Positions 17,292 to 26,071 are shown, counted from the stretch's first letter. The stretch is 64,000 nt of DNA from Geoglobus sp. UBA235 (GCA_002494725.1 DACG01000011.1:1-64000); one strand, 5' to 3'. Numbers and translations: made by a program. Notes: a model not told the origin generated them from the sequence alone.

Positions 17292-19009
17292 CCCCACCCC
17301 CTGAATCTGTAGTACTCATCAAGCTGCTTTTTCAAGTCTGGAACGTTCCCCTCTGTTCCACCTGGTAGTGGTTTGAGAACGATTTCGGGAAGCCTGTCAT
17401 ACTCCCTCCCTCTTCCTGCAAGCTCGTTGTATCTCCTCTTGAGATTGAACACCCTTTCCCCTATGGAGTAGATTCTTTCAGGGGTGTGGTCAATTCCGGT
17501 GCCTGATGTCAGAAGTGCAGAGATATGGGAGGGCTTTGCAGGGACAAAAACACACATGACAAGGCAGTTGAATATTTCGGCAAAGTTCTGCATCTTCGCT
17601 GTGATCTCTCCCTTGCCCTCATTCTCAAATCTCCCACTGCTTGCTATTCCATACTCCTTTATCTTCAGCCCCATTTCAACGTTGTACATCTGATGGGGTA
17701 GATGACAAGCTCCCCTGTTGTTTGTTGCGTAGGCAACAGCCAAGCTGAAGAACGCTCTTGGATCGTGCATGGGGATCTCAAGCCCCCTGACATGTGCTGC
17801 AACACCATCAAGCCCCAGCTCTTCCTCAATTCTCATTGTCCCCTCGGCAAGCAGATCTCCATGACCTTCTCTGTATGCTATCAGCCTGAGGTATTCCTTA
17901 ACCTTATCATCCTCACCAAATCTTATGCCAAAATCTGCCAGATTTCTTTCGGTAAGATGCATGGCCATTCCGATGGTTACACCGCATGATATCGTGTCCA
18001 ACCCAAGAGAGTTTGCAAGATGGTTTATCTCAACAAGACTCTCACCTGAATCTATCATAAGCAGCGAACCGAATGAAGCGAGGGTCTCGTATTCCGGGAG
18101 ATGGTATTCCTTTCCATTGTAATTCAAAATTTTTCCACACTTTATTGAACATCCCATGCATCCATCATGCCTTTTGAAGTATTTCTCAATCAGGTAGTTG
18201 CTTGATATCCTTTCAGCTTTTCCAAACTCTCCCTCGGTGAAATATTTGACGGGAAGATCACCGAACATCTCCGCAGACTCAACATATCCACCGGTTCCAA
18301 CTTCCCTGAACATGTTTGCTGTGAAGTTATCCTTTATTCTGGATGCAAGCTCTCTGACAGCCTCTCTGAACCTCTCCGGGTCTGCCGGCTCGGGACTGAA
18401 TGAAAAATCCTTCTCAACTGCAATGGCTTTAAGCTTTTTGCTCCCCATAACCGCTCCAATACCAGTTCTCCCGGCTGCCCTTGAATTGTCGGCAATTATG
18501 CATCCATACCTGACAAGATTCTCCCCTGCCGGCCCTATTGAAGCAGCAGAAATCTCTCCATGATCTTTCCTCAGAATGTCCATGGTTTCGTATGTTGTTC
18601 TTCCCCACAGATGATCTGCGTCTCTTATCTCGGCCCCATCAGATGTTACGTGGATATAAACCGGTTTGTCGCTTTTCCCCTCTATGATCAGCCCATCCCA
18701 TCCTGCCTTTTTCATATAGCCCGCCATCTTTCCCCCAACATTGCTCTCGCCCCAACCCATTGTCAGCGGAGATCTTGCTGTGAACTGTATTTTGGAACAC
18801 GATGGGGCTGAAGCTGTCAGGGGGCCATTCATGATCACAATTGGGTTTTCAGGGCTGAAGGGGTCTTTGGAATGAGATCCTAATTTCAGATGCATGTCCA
18901 CAGCAATTCCGCTCCCTCCCACAAGCTCCCTGTAAACTCTCTTTTCGGGTTTATAAATGCTCACAGACTTTTCAGACAGATTCACCCTCAGGATTCTTCC
19001 CGCATACAC
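17288..19009 (-). CDS. aor: Aldehyde:ferredoxin oxidoreductase (tungsten/molybdopterin)
   Basis: A 573-residue AOR-family enzyme, oxidising aldehydes (or the reverse) with ferredoxin. The N-terminus (AGRILRVNLSEKSV) and GGSGIAV begin the pterin-binding domain. The 4Fe-4S ligands are in CMGCSIKC (about residue 283) and a later cysteine in LDTISCGV. The pterin motif is LDGVAAHVRGLEIPMHDPR. The start is a GTG preceded by GGTGAG. It overlaps the alcohol dehydrogenase gene by 22 bases, consistent with sequential alcohol to aldehyde to acid oxidation. Confidence 0.92.
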   Translation of the reverse strand: MYAGRILRVNLSEKSVSIYKPEKRVYRELVGGSGIAVDMHLKLGSHSKDPFSPENPIVIMNGPLTASAPSCSKIQFTARSPLTMGWGESNVGGKMAGYMKKAGWDGLIIEGKSDKPVYIHVTSDGAEIRDADHLWGRTTYETMDILRKDHGEISAASIGPAGENLVRYGCIIADNSRAAGRTGIGAVMGSKKLKAIAVEKDFSFSPEPADPERFREAVRELASRIKDNFTANMFREVGTGGYVESAEMFGDLPVKYFTEGEFGKAERISSNYLIEKYFKRHDGCMGCSIKCGKILNYNGKEYHLPEYETLASFGSLLMIDSGESLVEINHLANSLGLDTISCGVTIGMAMHLTERNLADFGIRFGEDDKVKEYLRLIAYREGHGDLLAEGTMRIEEELGLDGVAAHVRGLEIPMHDPRAFFSLAVAYATNNRGACHLPHQMYNVEMGLKIKEYGIASSGRFENEGKGEITAKMQNFAEIFNCLVMCVFVPAKPSHISALLTSGTGIDHTPERIYSIGERVFNLKRRYNELAGRGREYDRLPEIVLKPLPGGTEGNVPDLKKQLDEYYRFRGWG

Positions 19010-20103
19010 CTTCTCACCACCCTTTCAATTACAGTTTCAAGATCCTCTCTTTCAGGAACAAAAGGCCCGGTTACTATGCAGCTGTCTTCCATCGCCCTTT
19101 CAGCAATTTCACTCCTGTGACTTTCAATTTCAGACACCGGTATATACTCGAACAGTCTGAGTTCAGCCTCAATTCTCTCGATCTCCCTGAGAATGTTCAG
19201 TCCGAGATTCCTGTTCATCTCACCGAGCCTTTCAACACCTCTCTCCGCATAAAATTCAAGAACAGGATTGAGAAATGCCCCCACAGCAAGTCCGTGAGGG
19301 ATGCCAAGGAGTGCTCCTGCAGCATGGGCAAGAGCATGCACAACTCCAACCTGGGAGTTGCTGAAGGCGATTCCTGCCATTGTGGCTGAGATGTGCATTT
19401 TTTCCCTTGCGTCTCTATCTCCACCATAGGACATGATGAAGTTATCCAGAATGAGCCTTAAAGAATTGAGAGCTAAGGAATCGCTGAACGGGTTGCTGAA
19501 TGAAGAGAGGAAAGCTTCAACCGCATGGCTGAGAGCATCAAATCCACCTGAAATTACAAGATGATCTGGCATGGAGTAAACAAAAGCCGGATCAACTATA
19601 GCAATCTCGGGCATAGCTCTTTCATGTGCCATGATCACCTTTCTTCTTTCTTTAATGTTTTTCAGAACTATCGCCCATGTTGCCTCACTTCCCGTTCCGC
19701 TTGTTGTTGGAATTGCTATAAGTGATGTTTTTCCCCTAAAACCGTATTCCTCAAGGCTGGTGAACGGTGTTATCTCTTCAGGTTCAATTTCTGCTTCCAT
19801 CAGAATTCTTCCGGCCTTGGCAACATCTATGACACTTCCACCGCCGAGAGCGATGATAACTTCAGGCTCAATCTCTCTCATCTCTTCTGCCAGCTCAAGT
19901 GCATCATCTATACATGGCTCTCTGGCTCTTATTGTGACTGTTTCAGAATTTTCAAGGTGTTTTGAAACATCACTGACGTAATCCAGATTTTTTATTACCT
20001 CATCCGTAACTATAACGGCTCTTCTTTTTTCAAATCTCTCCAGATATTCAGTGGAGTCAGCTCCAAAAAGAATCTGAGGGGAAAGGAATCTCCACATCTC
20101 CAT
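18988..20103 (-). CDS. Iron-containing alcohol dehydrogenase
   Basis: A 371-residue group III (Fe-type) alcohol dehydrogenase. The NAD-binding region is ALGGGSVIDVAKAG. Metal ligands lie in GGFDALSHAVEAF and in VHALAHAAGALLGIPHG. Starts at 20106 (GTG), 20103 (ATG) and 20097 (ATG) are all in frame; 20103 is used here. It sits between the SCP2 gene and aor, so the operon would interconvert an alcohol and a carboxylic acid through an aldehyde. Confidence 0.9.
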   Translation of the reverse strand: MEMWRFLSPQILFGADSTEYLERFEKRRAVIVTDEVIKNLDYVSDVSKHLENSETVTIRAREPCIDDALELAEEMREIEPEVIIALGGGSVIDVAKAGRILMEAEIEPEEITPFTSLEEYGFRGKTSLIAIPTTSGTGSEATWAIVLKNIKERRKVIMAHERAMPEIAIVDPAFVYSMPDHLVISGGFDALSHAVEAFLSSFSNPFSDSLALNSLRLILDNFIMSYGGDRDAREKMHISATMAGIAFSNSQVGVVHALAHAAGALLGIPHGLAVGAFLNPVLEFYAERGVERLGEMNRNLGLNILREIERIEAELRLFEYIPVSEIESHRSEIAERAMEDSCIVTGPFVPEREDLETVIERVVRRCMREES

Positions 20104-20105
20104 CA

Positions 20106-20513
20106 CTAATCTGGAAACTCTGTCTCAACCTTCCGGGCAATCTCAACCAAGATTTTTGCAGCCCTCGCATACCTCATAACCTTCGCCATGTTCCCTTTCA
20201 GTCTGAACTTTCCCGTAACAAGCCCTTTAATTGGGTCTATATCACCATCAATCAGCTTCTTCCAGTTGGAATATCTGCCCCTGAACTCAAACGCAGGTTT
20301 AACCTTGGATGGATCGTCGACAGCATAGCCCTCTCTGGCCTTTCCGTGGTAAAGGTCAAGGTAGATATACATTGGTTTATCAAGATTTTCATCAGGCTCG
20401 ACAACAAAAAGAAAGTCCCCTTCCCAGTCCTTTGCAGCATCCTCATACTCTTTGCTTTCATTGAGAAGTTTCATGTACTCTCTGACCCACTCATCTGAAA
20501 ACAGCTTTGGCAT
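20106..20513 (-). CDS. SCP2 sterol-carrier-like domain protein
   Basis: A 135-residue protein of the SCP2 lipid-transfer fold: WEGDFLFVVEPD, a strand with MYIYLDLYHGKA, and the typical C-terminal GKFRLKGNMAKVMRYARAAKIL. Archaea lack sterols, so it more likely binds a fatty acyl or isoprenoid molecule. It heads an operon with an alcohol dehydrogenase and an aldehyde oxidoreductase, suggesting a hydrophobic alcohol or aldehyde substrate. A TATA box at 20535-20546 lies about 27 bases before its ATG. Confidence 0.8.
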   Translation of the reverse strand: MPKLFSDEWVREYMKLLNESKEYEDAAKDWEGDFLFVVEPDENLDKPMYIYLDLYHGKAREGYAVDDPSKVKPAFEFRGRYSNWKKLIDGDIDPIKGLVTGKFRLKGNMAKVMRYARAAKILVEIARKVETEFPD

Positions 20514-20534
20514 GAATCATTTTTGGTTTTGATA

Positions 20535-20546
20535 ATTATTAAATTT
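20535..20546 (-). promoter_or_regulatory. TATA box of the SCP2-ADH-AOR operon
   Basis: On the minus strand AAATTTAATAAT is centred about 27 bases before the ATG at 20513. Confidence 0.5.
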
Positions 20547-20555
20547 GGCGGTGCC

Positions 20556-21203
20556 CTATTCACCATCCCCGAGCTCCTCACTTCTGAAGTATTTTGTTAC
20601 AAGTCTGGATATTCCCTCCTGAAGATGCTTGTGAACGGCGCTTTTTGAAAGGTTCATCACACTGGCTATGTCCTCAAGCCTTACCTTTCTTTTTCTGTCA
20701 AAATAGCCCATGTCGTATGCGGCTTTGAGAATCGCATACTGTCTCTCGGTGAGTTTCAACCCCTTGCTGTTCAGGCTTTTCACCTCAATTACCTCCCAGT
20801 TTCCAACTCTTTTCAGCTTCTCGTAGGCTTTTTTCAGAAGGTTGAGATCAGGGGCATAAACCGTGTATAGCTTGTTTCCGTCCTCCACAATAATGGGTGG
20901 CTTTATGAAGCAGTAAGATTCCTCAAATGCCTTAATACCCGTTGTATCTCTTATAACTGCAAGGAAGTCAAGGCTCGTCTTTGTTTTTTCAAGAATCTGG
21001 AAAAACTTTGTACTTTCATGGTTCTCTATGATCTCAAAGCATTCCCGAGGTTCGCAGTCTATTCTTGATATTCTGCCAAGAAATAAAGCCTCCTCATCAT
21101 TCATGAGAATGTACTCAAGCAGCTCCATTGAAACCTGTCCGTTTTCCGTTGCCTTTGCAAGAGAGCATGTGTGCTGATTAACACGGATTTTTGCAATGAA
21201 CAT
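20556..21203 (-). CDS. HTH_10 (bacterio-opsin activator-type) transcription regulator
   Basis: A 215-residue regulator. The C-terminus carries the HTH_10 domain: GLKLTERQYAILKAAYDMGYFD, read in two parts (LTERQYAIL, AYDMGYFD), then LEDIASVMNLSKSAVHKHL. The N-terminal 150 residues are a likely ligand- or signal-sensing module of unknown fold. It is divergent from the DUF2193-like gene, and the space between holds three copies of TGTCCAC, one between its own TATA box and start, suggesting autoregulation. It is also next to the SCP2/ADH/AOR operon on the same strand. Confidence 0.85.
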   Translation of the reverse strand: MFIAKIRVNQHTCSLAKATENGQVSMELLEYILMNDEEALFLGRISRIDCEPRECFEIIENHESTKFFQILEKTKTSLDFLAVIRDTTGIKAFEESYCFIKPPIIVEDGNKLYTVYAPDLNLLKKAYEKLKRVGNWEVIEVKSLNSKGLKLTERQYAILKAAYDMGYFDRKRKVRLEDIASVMNLSKSAVHKHLQEGISRLVTKYFRSEELGDGE

Positions 21204-21210
21204 GCGTATA

Positions 21211-21276
21211 TGTCCACTCCATCATATTTATTCATGAGGGTGGACATTTCCGCATTTCGAATATAAACCTGTCCAC
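21211..21276. promoter_or_regulatory. Three TGTCCAC operator-like sites in a divergent promoter
   Basis: The heptamer TGTCCAC occurs at 21211-21217 (plus), 21240-21246 (minus, read as GTGGACA) and 21270-21276 (plus). Start-to-start spacings are 29 and 30 bases. Sites flank the TATA-like elements of both the regulator (about 21223-21233) and the DUF2193-like gene (about 21261-21268 or 21281-21291). They are good candidate binding sites for the adjacent HTH_10 protein. Confidence 0.6.
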
Positions 21277-21322
21277 CACATGATATATCTATTATTAAAA
21301 ATTATAATTGTTCGGTGATCGT

Positions 21323-22822
21323 ATGAGAGAGATTTTTGAGAAGATGGTTGAAGAGGCTATGACTGCCCAGTGGGCAGATGTGAAAACTGTTAAAGAAAAG
21401 AGAGGAAAGGAATTTGTAATTGATGACGTGAAAGCCTATGTTGATGCCGCGAATAAGATGAAAGCCATTGGAGATCAGAGTAAAGCGGTTTTCAGACTTC
21501 ATGTGGACAGTGTAAATGCACATTTCGAAATCCTGAAGAGTCTGACAAAAACAATAAGACCGGAGGATGATCCGTTTGTGGAACACTACCAGACTCCAGC
21601 GATTCTTGAGATTCTGTACGACGAAGATGAGAGCTTCAGGAAAAGCATGGAGGTTTTTATAGAAGCCATCGGTAAAAGCGAGGCACTGATAGGTCTTGAG
21701 TGTGTCAGGAGGTATGGAGGCTTTTATGGTCCAACATGCGTTGTTGACTTCGCTCTGGTTCCGGGAAGCACAAGCAATGTTGTTAACAGAATTCTGAAAA
21801 CAATTGACATACCAGAGCATCACAAGCAGGCAATTCTCGCTGCAAAATCATGGGGCATGAACACCTCATACGGTATTGGAGAGGTTTTTGCAAACGAGAT
21901 AGAAAACGGAGCTACATTGAGTGAAGCTGTAAAAAAGGAGATTGAGATGCTCCAGCTAATATACGATCAGCCAACAGAAGGACAGGCAAGGCTGATGGAT
22001 GAGCTTGGTCACACATCCTTTGATGTCAGGGAATACATGAGCAGATACAAGAAGAGAATGGAGGGAGCTGTTAAGGAGGCGATTGATGATGGGGTGCATT
22101 ACGGCAACATTGTAACCGTGCCAGCATACTGCGTAGGAGACATTGCCCATCACATAGCCCAGTCAACCTTCAACATGTGCAAGGATGATGTTGTGATGGC
22201 CGTGATTGAGACAGTTACGGAGGTTATGGACTCAACCCTGAGAAATGCTGTTGATAGATTTGAGAATGAGTACCAGCCCCTCTCACTTGCAACAGGAGCA
22301 TCGGCAGTTGCAACGGAATACATTTTGGAGCTTGATGGATTCACGGCACCGATGATAGTGGATCTGCTCACAAAGCGCTTCCACAATTATGTCCAGCTCT
22401 ATCCGACAAGAGGTGGAGCGGCAGAACTGCACAACCATGACTTCATGGACATGATATACAGGGGGTGGAAGTACTTAGACAGGGCAAGAAGAAACAAGAA
22501 CGGGTCTGCTGGTAAGCTCGTGCCCAAGGTTGGAGGATTTGACGTAAATCTCGATCCAGTACATGAAAACGAGGTCCTCATGAATCCACAGCGTTATACA
22601 TACCCGGGATGTGCCATAAGCGTGAGGTTCTCGGCACTTATGAGGCTGGCAGACTATCCATGCCTCCTGACAAGCGAGCCTGTCACGGCAACAATGGTAA
22701 CAAATGTGATTGCACTTCACAAGGAAACTCCCGGCGCTCCAGCCAGAGTCTGTAAGGATTGTGCCGCAGCAGCACTTGTTGATGTCAGACACGACTACTG
22801 CCAGTGGAGAGAGGCCGTTTAA
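21323..22822 (+). CDS. DUF2193-like archaeal protein
   Basis: A 499-residue cytoplasmic protein. It resembles the archaeal DUF2193 family by overall look, but I cannot run a search. Notable parts are a VRRYGGFYGPTCVVDF stretch, many conserved-looking histidines (HHIAQSTFN, LHNHDFMD), and a C-terminal tail with CKDCAAAALVDVRHDYC that could bind metal. The start at 21323 follows GGTGAT; an in-frame TTG at 21308 is less likely. It is divergent from an HTH_10 regulator across the TGTCCAC sites and followed by DUF2180 and aqpM genes. Function unknown. Confidence 0.65.
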   Translation: MREIFEKMVEEAMTAQWADVKTVKEKRGKEFVIDDVKAYVDAANKMKAIGDQSKAVFRLHVDSVNAHFEILKSLTKTIRPEDDPFVEHYQTPAILEILYDEDESFRKSMEVFIEAIGKSEALIGLECVRRYGGFYGPTCVVDFALVPGSTSNVVNRILKTIDIPEHHKQAILAAKSWGMNTSYGIGEVFANEIENGATLSEAVKKEIEMLQLIYDQPTEGQARLMDELGHTSFDVREYMSRYKKRMEGAVKEAIDDGVHYGNIVTVPAYCVGDIAHHIAQSTFNMCKDDVVMAVIETVTEVMDSTLRNAVDRFENEYQPLSLATGASAVATEYILELDGFTAPMIVDLLTKRFHNYVQLYPTRGGAAELHNHDFMDMIYRGWKYLDRARRNKNGSAGKLVPKVGGFDVNLDPVHENEVLMNPQRYTYPGCAISVRFSALMRLADYPCLLTSEPVTATMVTNVIALHKETPGAPARVCKDCAAAALVDVRHDYCQWREAV

Positions 22823-22840
22823 CTTCTTTCTCTTTTTTCG
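22821..22840 (+). terminator. T-rich tract after the DUF2193-like gene
   Basis: A pyrimidine tract ending in six Ts (22833-22838) follows the stop codon. It may end or attenuate transcription before the DUF2180 gene. Confidence 0.3.
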
Positions 22841-22852
22841 TGGTGAAAGACC

Positions 22853-23062
22853 ATGAAGTGCTACATCTGCGCAGAGCAGGGAAGGGACAGGGAGGCGGTG
22901 GCGATCTGCATAGTCTGCGGAATGGGGGTGTGCATGGAGCACCTCGTAAGGAAGGATGTTGAGCTGTGGAGAGGAGATTACCCGTTTCCTGCAAGGAAAC
23001 TGAAGAAAGCCATACCGAGGATACTCTGCGTGATATGCAACGAAGCCTACGAGGAGGGGTGA
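22853..23062 (+). CDS. DUF2180 family zinc-binding protein
   Basis: A 69-residue protein with four CxxC-like pairs: CYIC at the start, CIVCGMGVC in the middle and CVIC near the end. It probably binds two zinc ions in a small treble-clef or B-box-like fold. The family is archaeal and of unknown function. A GGTGAAAG site lies eight bases before its ATG. Only three bases separate it from aqpM, so the two are probably cotranscribed, an arrangement I believe also occurs in methanogens. Confidence 0.75.
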   Translation: MKCYICAEQGRDREAVAICIVCGMGVCMEHLVRKDVELWRGDYPFPARKLKKAIPRILCVICNEAYEEG

Positions 23063-23065
23063 AGA

Positions 23066-23800
23066 ATGACACTCGTCAAGAGGTTTTTGGCCGAGCTGGT
23101 TGGCACCGCCTTACTCGTCTTCTTCGGTGCAGGTTCTGCGGTCATAACCCTGATGATAGCCAGAAATGCAGCGAGACCGAACGAGTTCAACATAGGCATC
23201 GGTGCTCTTGGCGGCATCGGAGACTGGCTCGGCATTGGAATGGCTTTTGCTCTGATAATTGCCGCTGTAATATACTCTCTCGGCAGAGTTAGCGGTGCGC
23301 ACATAAATCCGGCCGTAACGATTGCGCTGTGGGCCACTAAGAGATTTCCCGCATCGGATGTTGGACCGTACATAATGGCCCAGCTGACTGGTGCCACTAT
23401 TGGCAGCGCACTCTTTCTGATCTGCGTCGGGAGCGATGCCGCTTTTGTAGGAGGAATGGGAGCAACGGCACCTTTTCCGGGGATAAGCTACGGTCAGGCA
23501 ATTCTTGCCGAGGCAATAGGTACGTTTGTCCTGATGCTGGTGATAATGGGAATCGCCGTTGACGAGCGCGCCCCTCCCGGGTTTGCAGGGCTTGTGATAG
23601 GCCTGACGGTGGGAGGGATAATCGTAACCATCGGAAACATAACCGGCTCGTCCCTCAATCCGGCAAGAACATTCGGGCCGTACGTGGTTGACTCGATGTA
23701 CGGCATAAACCTCTGGCAGTTCTTCCCCATCTACGTCATAGGTCCCATTGCCGGAGCTGTTGGAGCAGCCTTACTGTACGATTACCTTGCAGGCGAGTGA
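23066..23800 (+). CDS. aqpM: AqpM-type aquaporin/glycerol channel
   Basis: A 244-residue six-helix channel of the MIP family. Both NPA boxes are present: AHINPAVT (about residue 80) and SLNPARTFG (about residue 200). It conducts water and possibly small solutes such as glycerol or hydrogen sulfide. Length and the long loop after helix 2 resemble archaeal AqpM. It is convergent with the kinase-domain fragment; their stop codons are adjacent. Confidence 0.95.
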   Translation: MTLVKRFLAELVGTALLVFFGAGSAVITLMIARNAARPNEFNIGIGALGGIGDWLGIGMAFALIIAAVIYSLGRVSGAHINPAVTIALWATKRFPASDVGPYIMAQLTGATIGSALFLICVGSDAAFVGGMGATAPFPGISYGQAILAEAIGTFVLMLVIMGIAVDERAPPGFAGLVIGLTVGGIIVTIGNITGSSLNPARTFGPYVVDSMYGINLWQFFPIYVIGPIAGAVGAALLYDYLAGE

Positions 23801-24235
23801 TCAGAACTTCCTTATTTTTATTACGAATCTCACGCCTCTCGGCTCGTTGTCCTCCACCCGTATTTCTCCATCGTACCTGTTCAGGATCAGCTTTGTTATG
23901 AACAGTCCAAGTCCCGTTCCTGAGGTGCTGAACCCTCTTTCGAAAATTCTGTCCTTCACCTCGTCTGAAATTCCGTGAACCACCCCGACGAGCACGTTGC
24001 CATCCTTCCAGAACACACCCAGCATCTCGAGCGATGGCTCCGATCTGGCAGTATTGCTGAAGTATTCAAGAACATCTCGGTAGTTCTGAAGTTCCCTCAG
24101 CTTGCCCGGATAGGGTGGCGAGATGTTCATGCTGTTCTCAATTGAGGCAAAGTCTCGCATGAGATCGTAAATGTGGGGGTGGTTCCTGACAGCCGAGAAA
24201 AATGCTTTCTGCAGGGCTATTTCCCTATCTATCAT
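23801..24235 (-). CDS. HATPase-only histidine-kinase-like protein
   Basis: A 144-residue protein whose C-terminal half resembles the HATPase_c domain of histidine kinases: an F-box-like RIFERGFST, a G2-box GTGLGLFITK and a closing GVRFVIKI strand. The usual DxGxG box is degenerate (VVHGIS), and the phospho-acceptor histidine and sensor domains are absent. It could be a truncated kinase, a decayed gene, or a stand-alone ATP-binding regulator. There is no response regulator nearby. Confidence 0.6.
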   Translation of the reverse strand: MIDREIALQKAFFSAVRNHPHIYDLMRDFASIENSMNISPPYPGKLRELQNYRDVLEYFSNTARSEPSLEMLGVFWKDGNVLVGVVHGISDEVKDRIFERGFSTSGTGLGLFITKLILNRYDGEIRVEDNEPRGVRFVIKIRKF

Positions 24236-24305
24236 TTCCTCAATTGCGGTAACTCGGACTTTATAGCATCTCTGCTCCTCTCTTCAAAAAAGCTGCTGGC
24301 AGCGT

Positions 24306-24422
24306 TTATGAATAGGACAGAATCAGTACTGAGGAAAAGATTGAGGCTATGAACATGAAGGTGATGAGGCTCAGAAGAGTAAGTTTGAAACCGGGCATTG
24401 AAACATTGACAAGAATCTTCAT
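24306..24422 (-). CDS. Possible 38-residue membrane peptide
   Basis: A short frame from ATG 24422 encodes a peptide with one hydrophobic segment (LTLLSLITFMFIASIFSSVL). A TATA-like TTTTTAAAT (about 24453-24461) lies about 34 bases upstream. It occupies the otherwise empty space at 24236-24526. No family is recognised and it may be noncoding. Confidence 0.25.
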   Translation of the reverse strand: MKILVNVSMPGFKLTLLSLITFMFIASIFSSVLILSYS

Positions 24423-24526
24423 AAAAATTTTATTGATATGATGAGAGCTGCATTTAAAAACTTCAAAGAGTTCTGAGTTTACCTGAAGACGATTCAAAAT
24501 GTGACTGCATCATACAAAACATTAAA

Positions 24527-25996
24527 TTGCCTCCCCGCAAAACCCATTACGTGCTTGCAAGGAGAGTCGCGAGAAATGCTCTGTACAACAGCTCGGCAAC
24601 GCTCATAGGCAACGTTTCCGGGCTGATAATCACAATATTTCTGGCAAGAGCACTCGGGCCAGAGAACTTCGGAATATACTCTCTGAGCATATCCATCGCC
24701 TTTCTCGTTCTCGCATTCACGGATCTCGGAATAAACCAGACGCTGGTAAGGTACGTTTCGGACGCGCTGAGTAAGGGAAACCTGCCTTTAGTTAGGGGGT
24801 ACATCAGGGAGCTTGGAAAGCTGAAGCTCATTCTGACGGTAGCCACTTCACTGACCATCTTCCTCCTTTCAGACTTTCTTGCAGAGTATGTTTTCCACAG
24901 CGAGGCCATAGCAACGCCGCTGAAAATTGTCTCTGCTTTCGTTCTTCTGCGCCCAGTTTCAGGATTTCTCGTTGGAATATTCAACGGTCTGAACGACTTC
25001 AGGGCTAACTTTGTGAGGTCGATTACCTACGAGTTTTTCAGGGCATCGAGCATAATAGTGCTGGTTTCCATAGGGTATTCAGTTATCGGAGCGATTATCG
25101 GCTTTGTTATTGCCACGCTTGTGTCTATCATGGCTCTCATGCTTTTGCTTTTCAGACAGTACCGACGTTACATCTTCGGCTTAGCAGAAAGAATAGATAT
25201 GAAGCGGGTGATCAGATTCACGGGTTACCTCACAATCGGAAGCATAGCCTGGACAGTCTTTGCCTATGTGGATTCGGTCATGATAGGCATGTTCATGCCT
25301 GCCGAATATGTTGGATATTACAGAGCGAGCTACAGCATCGTAGGTGCGGTTGCAGGAATTCTCTCGCTTCCCGCAGTCCTCTTTCCCGTATTCGTTCAGC
25401 TGGAAGGCAGAAATTTGAAGAACGCCTTTAATAGAGTCTTCAAGTATTCAGCGATGCTTGCAGTGCCGGCATCCTTCGGACTGCTGGCAATATCGAGAGA
25501 GGTCATTCTCGCAGTTTACGGGCCCGACTATCTCTCCGCCCTTCCCGTTTTCTGGGTGCTGTCCTTTCTCATACTGAGGAGTGCTGTTGGCTTCTGGGCC
25601 GTGATATTCAACGCCAAGGAGAAGCCGGAATACCCTGTAAGGGCAGTTCTGATCGGGATGGTCATGAACGTTGTGCTGAACTACCTGATGATTCCTGCAT
25701 TCGGCATTGTTGGTGCTGCTCTGGCGACTCTGGCTTCAAACATGGCGGTGTGGAGTATTTTAGCCTACCTTTCGAAGAGGGAGTTCGGAATCTTCTTCTC
25801 ACCATCTCACATCGCAAAACCCGTCATCGCAAGCTTGGTGATGCTTGCATTTCTGATCAGCGTCACTCCTGTGAGTATTGTGGAGGGCGTTGCCATGGTG
25901 GTGGCAGGAGCCGCAATATACTTAGCGGCACTTTACATGGTAAGGGGCATTGACAGGGAAGATCTGGTGTACTTTTCGAGGATTCTTGGTAGATAG
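24527..25996 (+). CDS. Polysaccharide/oligosaccharide flippase (Wzx/MATE-like)
   Basis: A 489-residue membrane protein with about 12-14 hydrophobic segments and the start typical of polysaccharide exporters (ATLIGNVSGLIITIF, ARALGPENFGIYSLS). It would move lipid-linked oligosaccharides across the membrane, which AglB (58912) could then transfer to protein. The frame opens at TTG 24527; a GTG at 24551 is an alternative, and neither has a clear ribosome binding site. It marks the left edge of the glycan locus. A dead gene of the same family lies at 40337-40672. Confidence 0.85.
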   Translation: MPPRKTHYVLARRVARNALYNSSATLIGNVSGLIITIFLARALGPENFGIYSLSISIAFLVLAFTDLGINQTLVRYVSDALSKGNLPLVRGYIRELGKLKLILTVATSLTIFLLSDFLAEYVFHSEAIATPLKIVSAFVLLRPVSGFLVGIFNGLNDFRANFVRSITYEFFRASSIIVLVSIGYSVIGAIIGFVIATLVSIMALMLLLFRQYRRYIFGLAERIDMKRVIRFTGYLTIGSIAWTVFAYVDSVMIGMFMPAEYVGYYRASYSIVGAVAGILSLPAVLFPVFVQLEGRNLKNAFNRVFKYSAMLAVPASFGLLAISREVILAVYGPDYLSALPVFWVLSFLILRSAVGFWAVIFNAKEKPEYPVRAVLIGMVMNVVLNYLMIPAFGIVGAALATLASNMAVWSILAYLSKREFGIFFSPSHIAKPVIASLVMLAFLISVTPVSIVEGVAMVVAGAAIYLAALYMVRGIDREDLVYFSRILGR

Positions 25997-26030
25997 CTCA
26001 CCTGTTAAAGCGAAACCTTTAATACCTGTT

Positions 26031-26057
26031 TTAATTACATTTAATTAAACTTAATTA
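26031..26057 (+). promoter_or_regulatory. Three TTAATTA repeats with 10-base period
   Basis: TTAATTA occurs at 26031-26037, 26041-26047 and 26051-26057, exactly one helical turn apart. The array sits just downstream of a TATA-like TTTAATAC (26018-26025) and just before the ribosome binding site of the RHH gene. Ribbon-helix-helix proteins often bind such phased short repeats, so this is a likely autoregulatory operator. Confidence 0.6.
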
Positions 26058-26071
26058 AAGAGGTGATGAAG

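Noticed and set aside
26031..26057. TTAATTA array as a short CRISPR or origin repeat
   Set aside because: Only three seven-base units with three-base gaps occur, inside a promoter; an operator explains them better.
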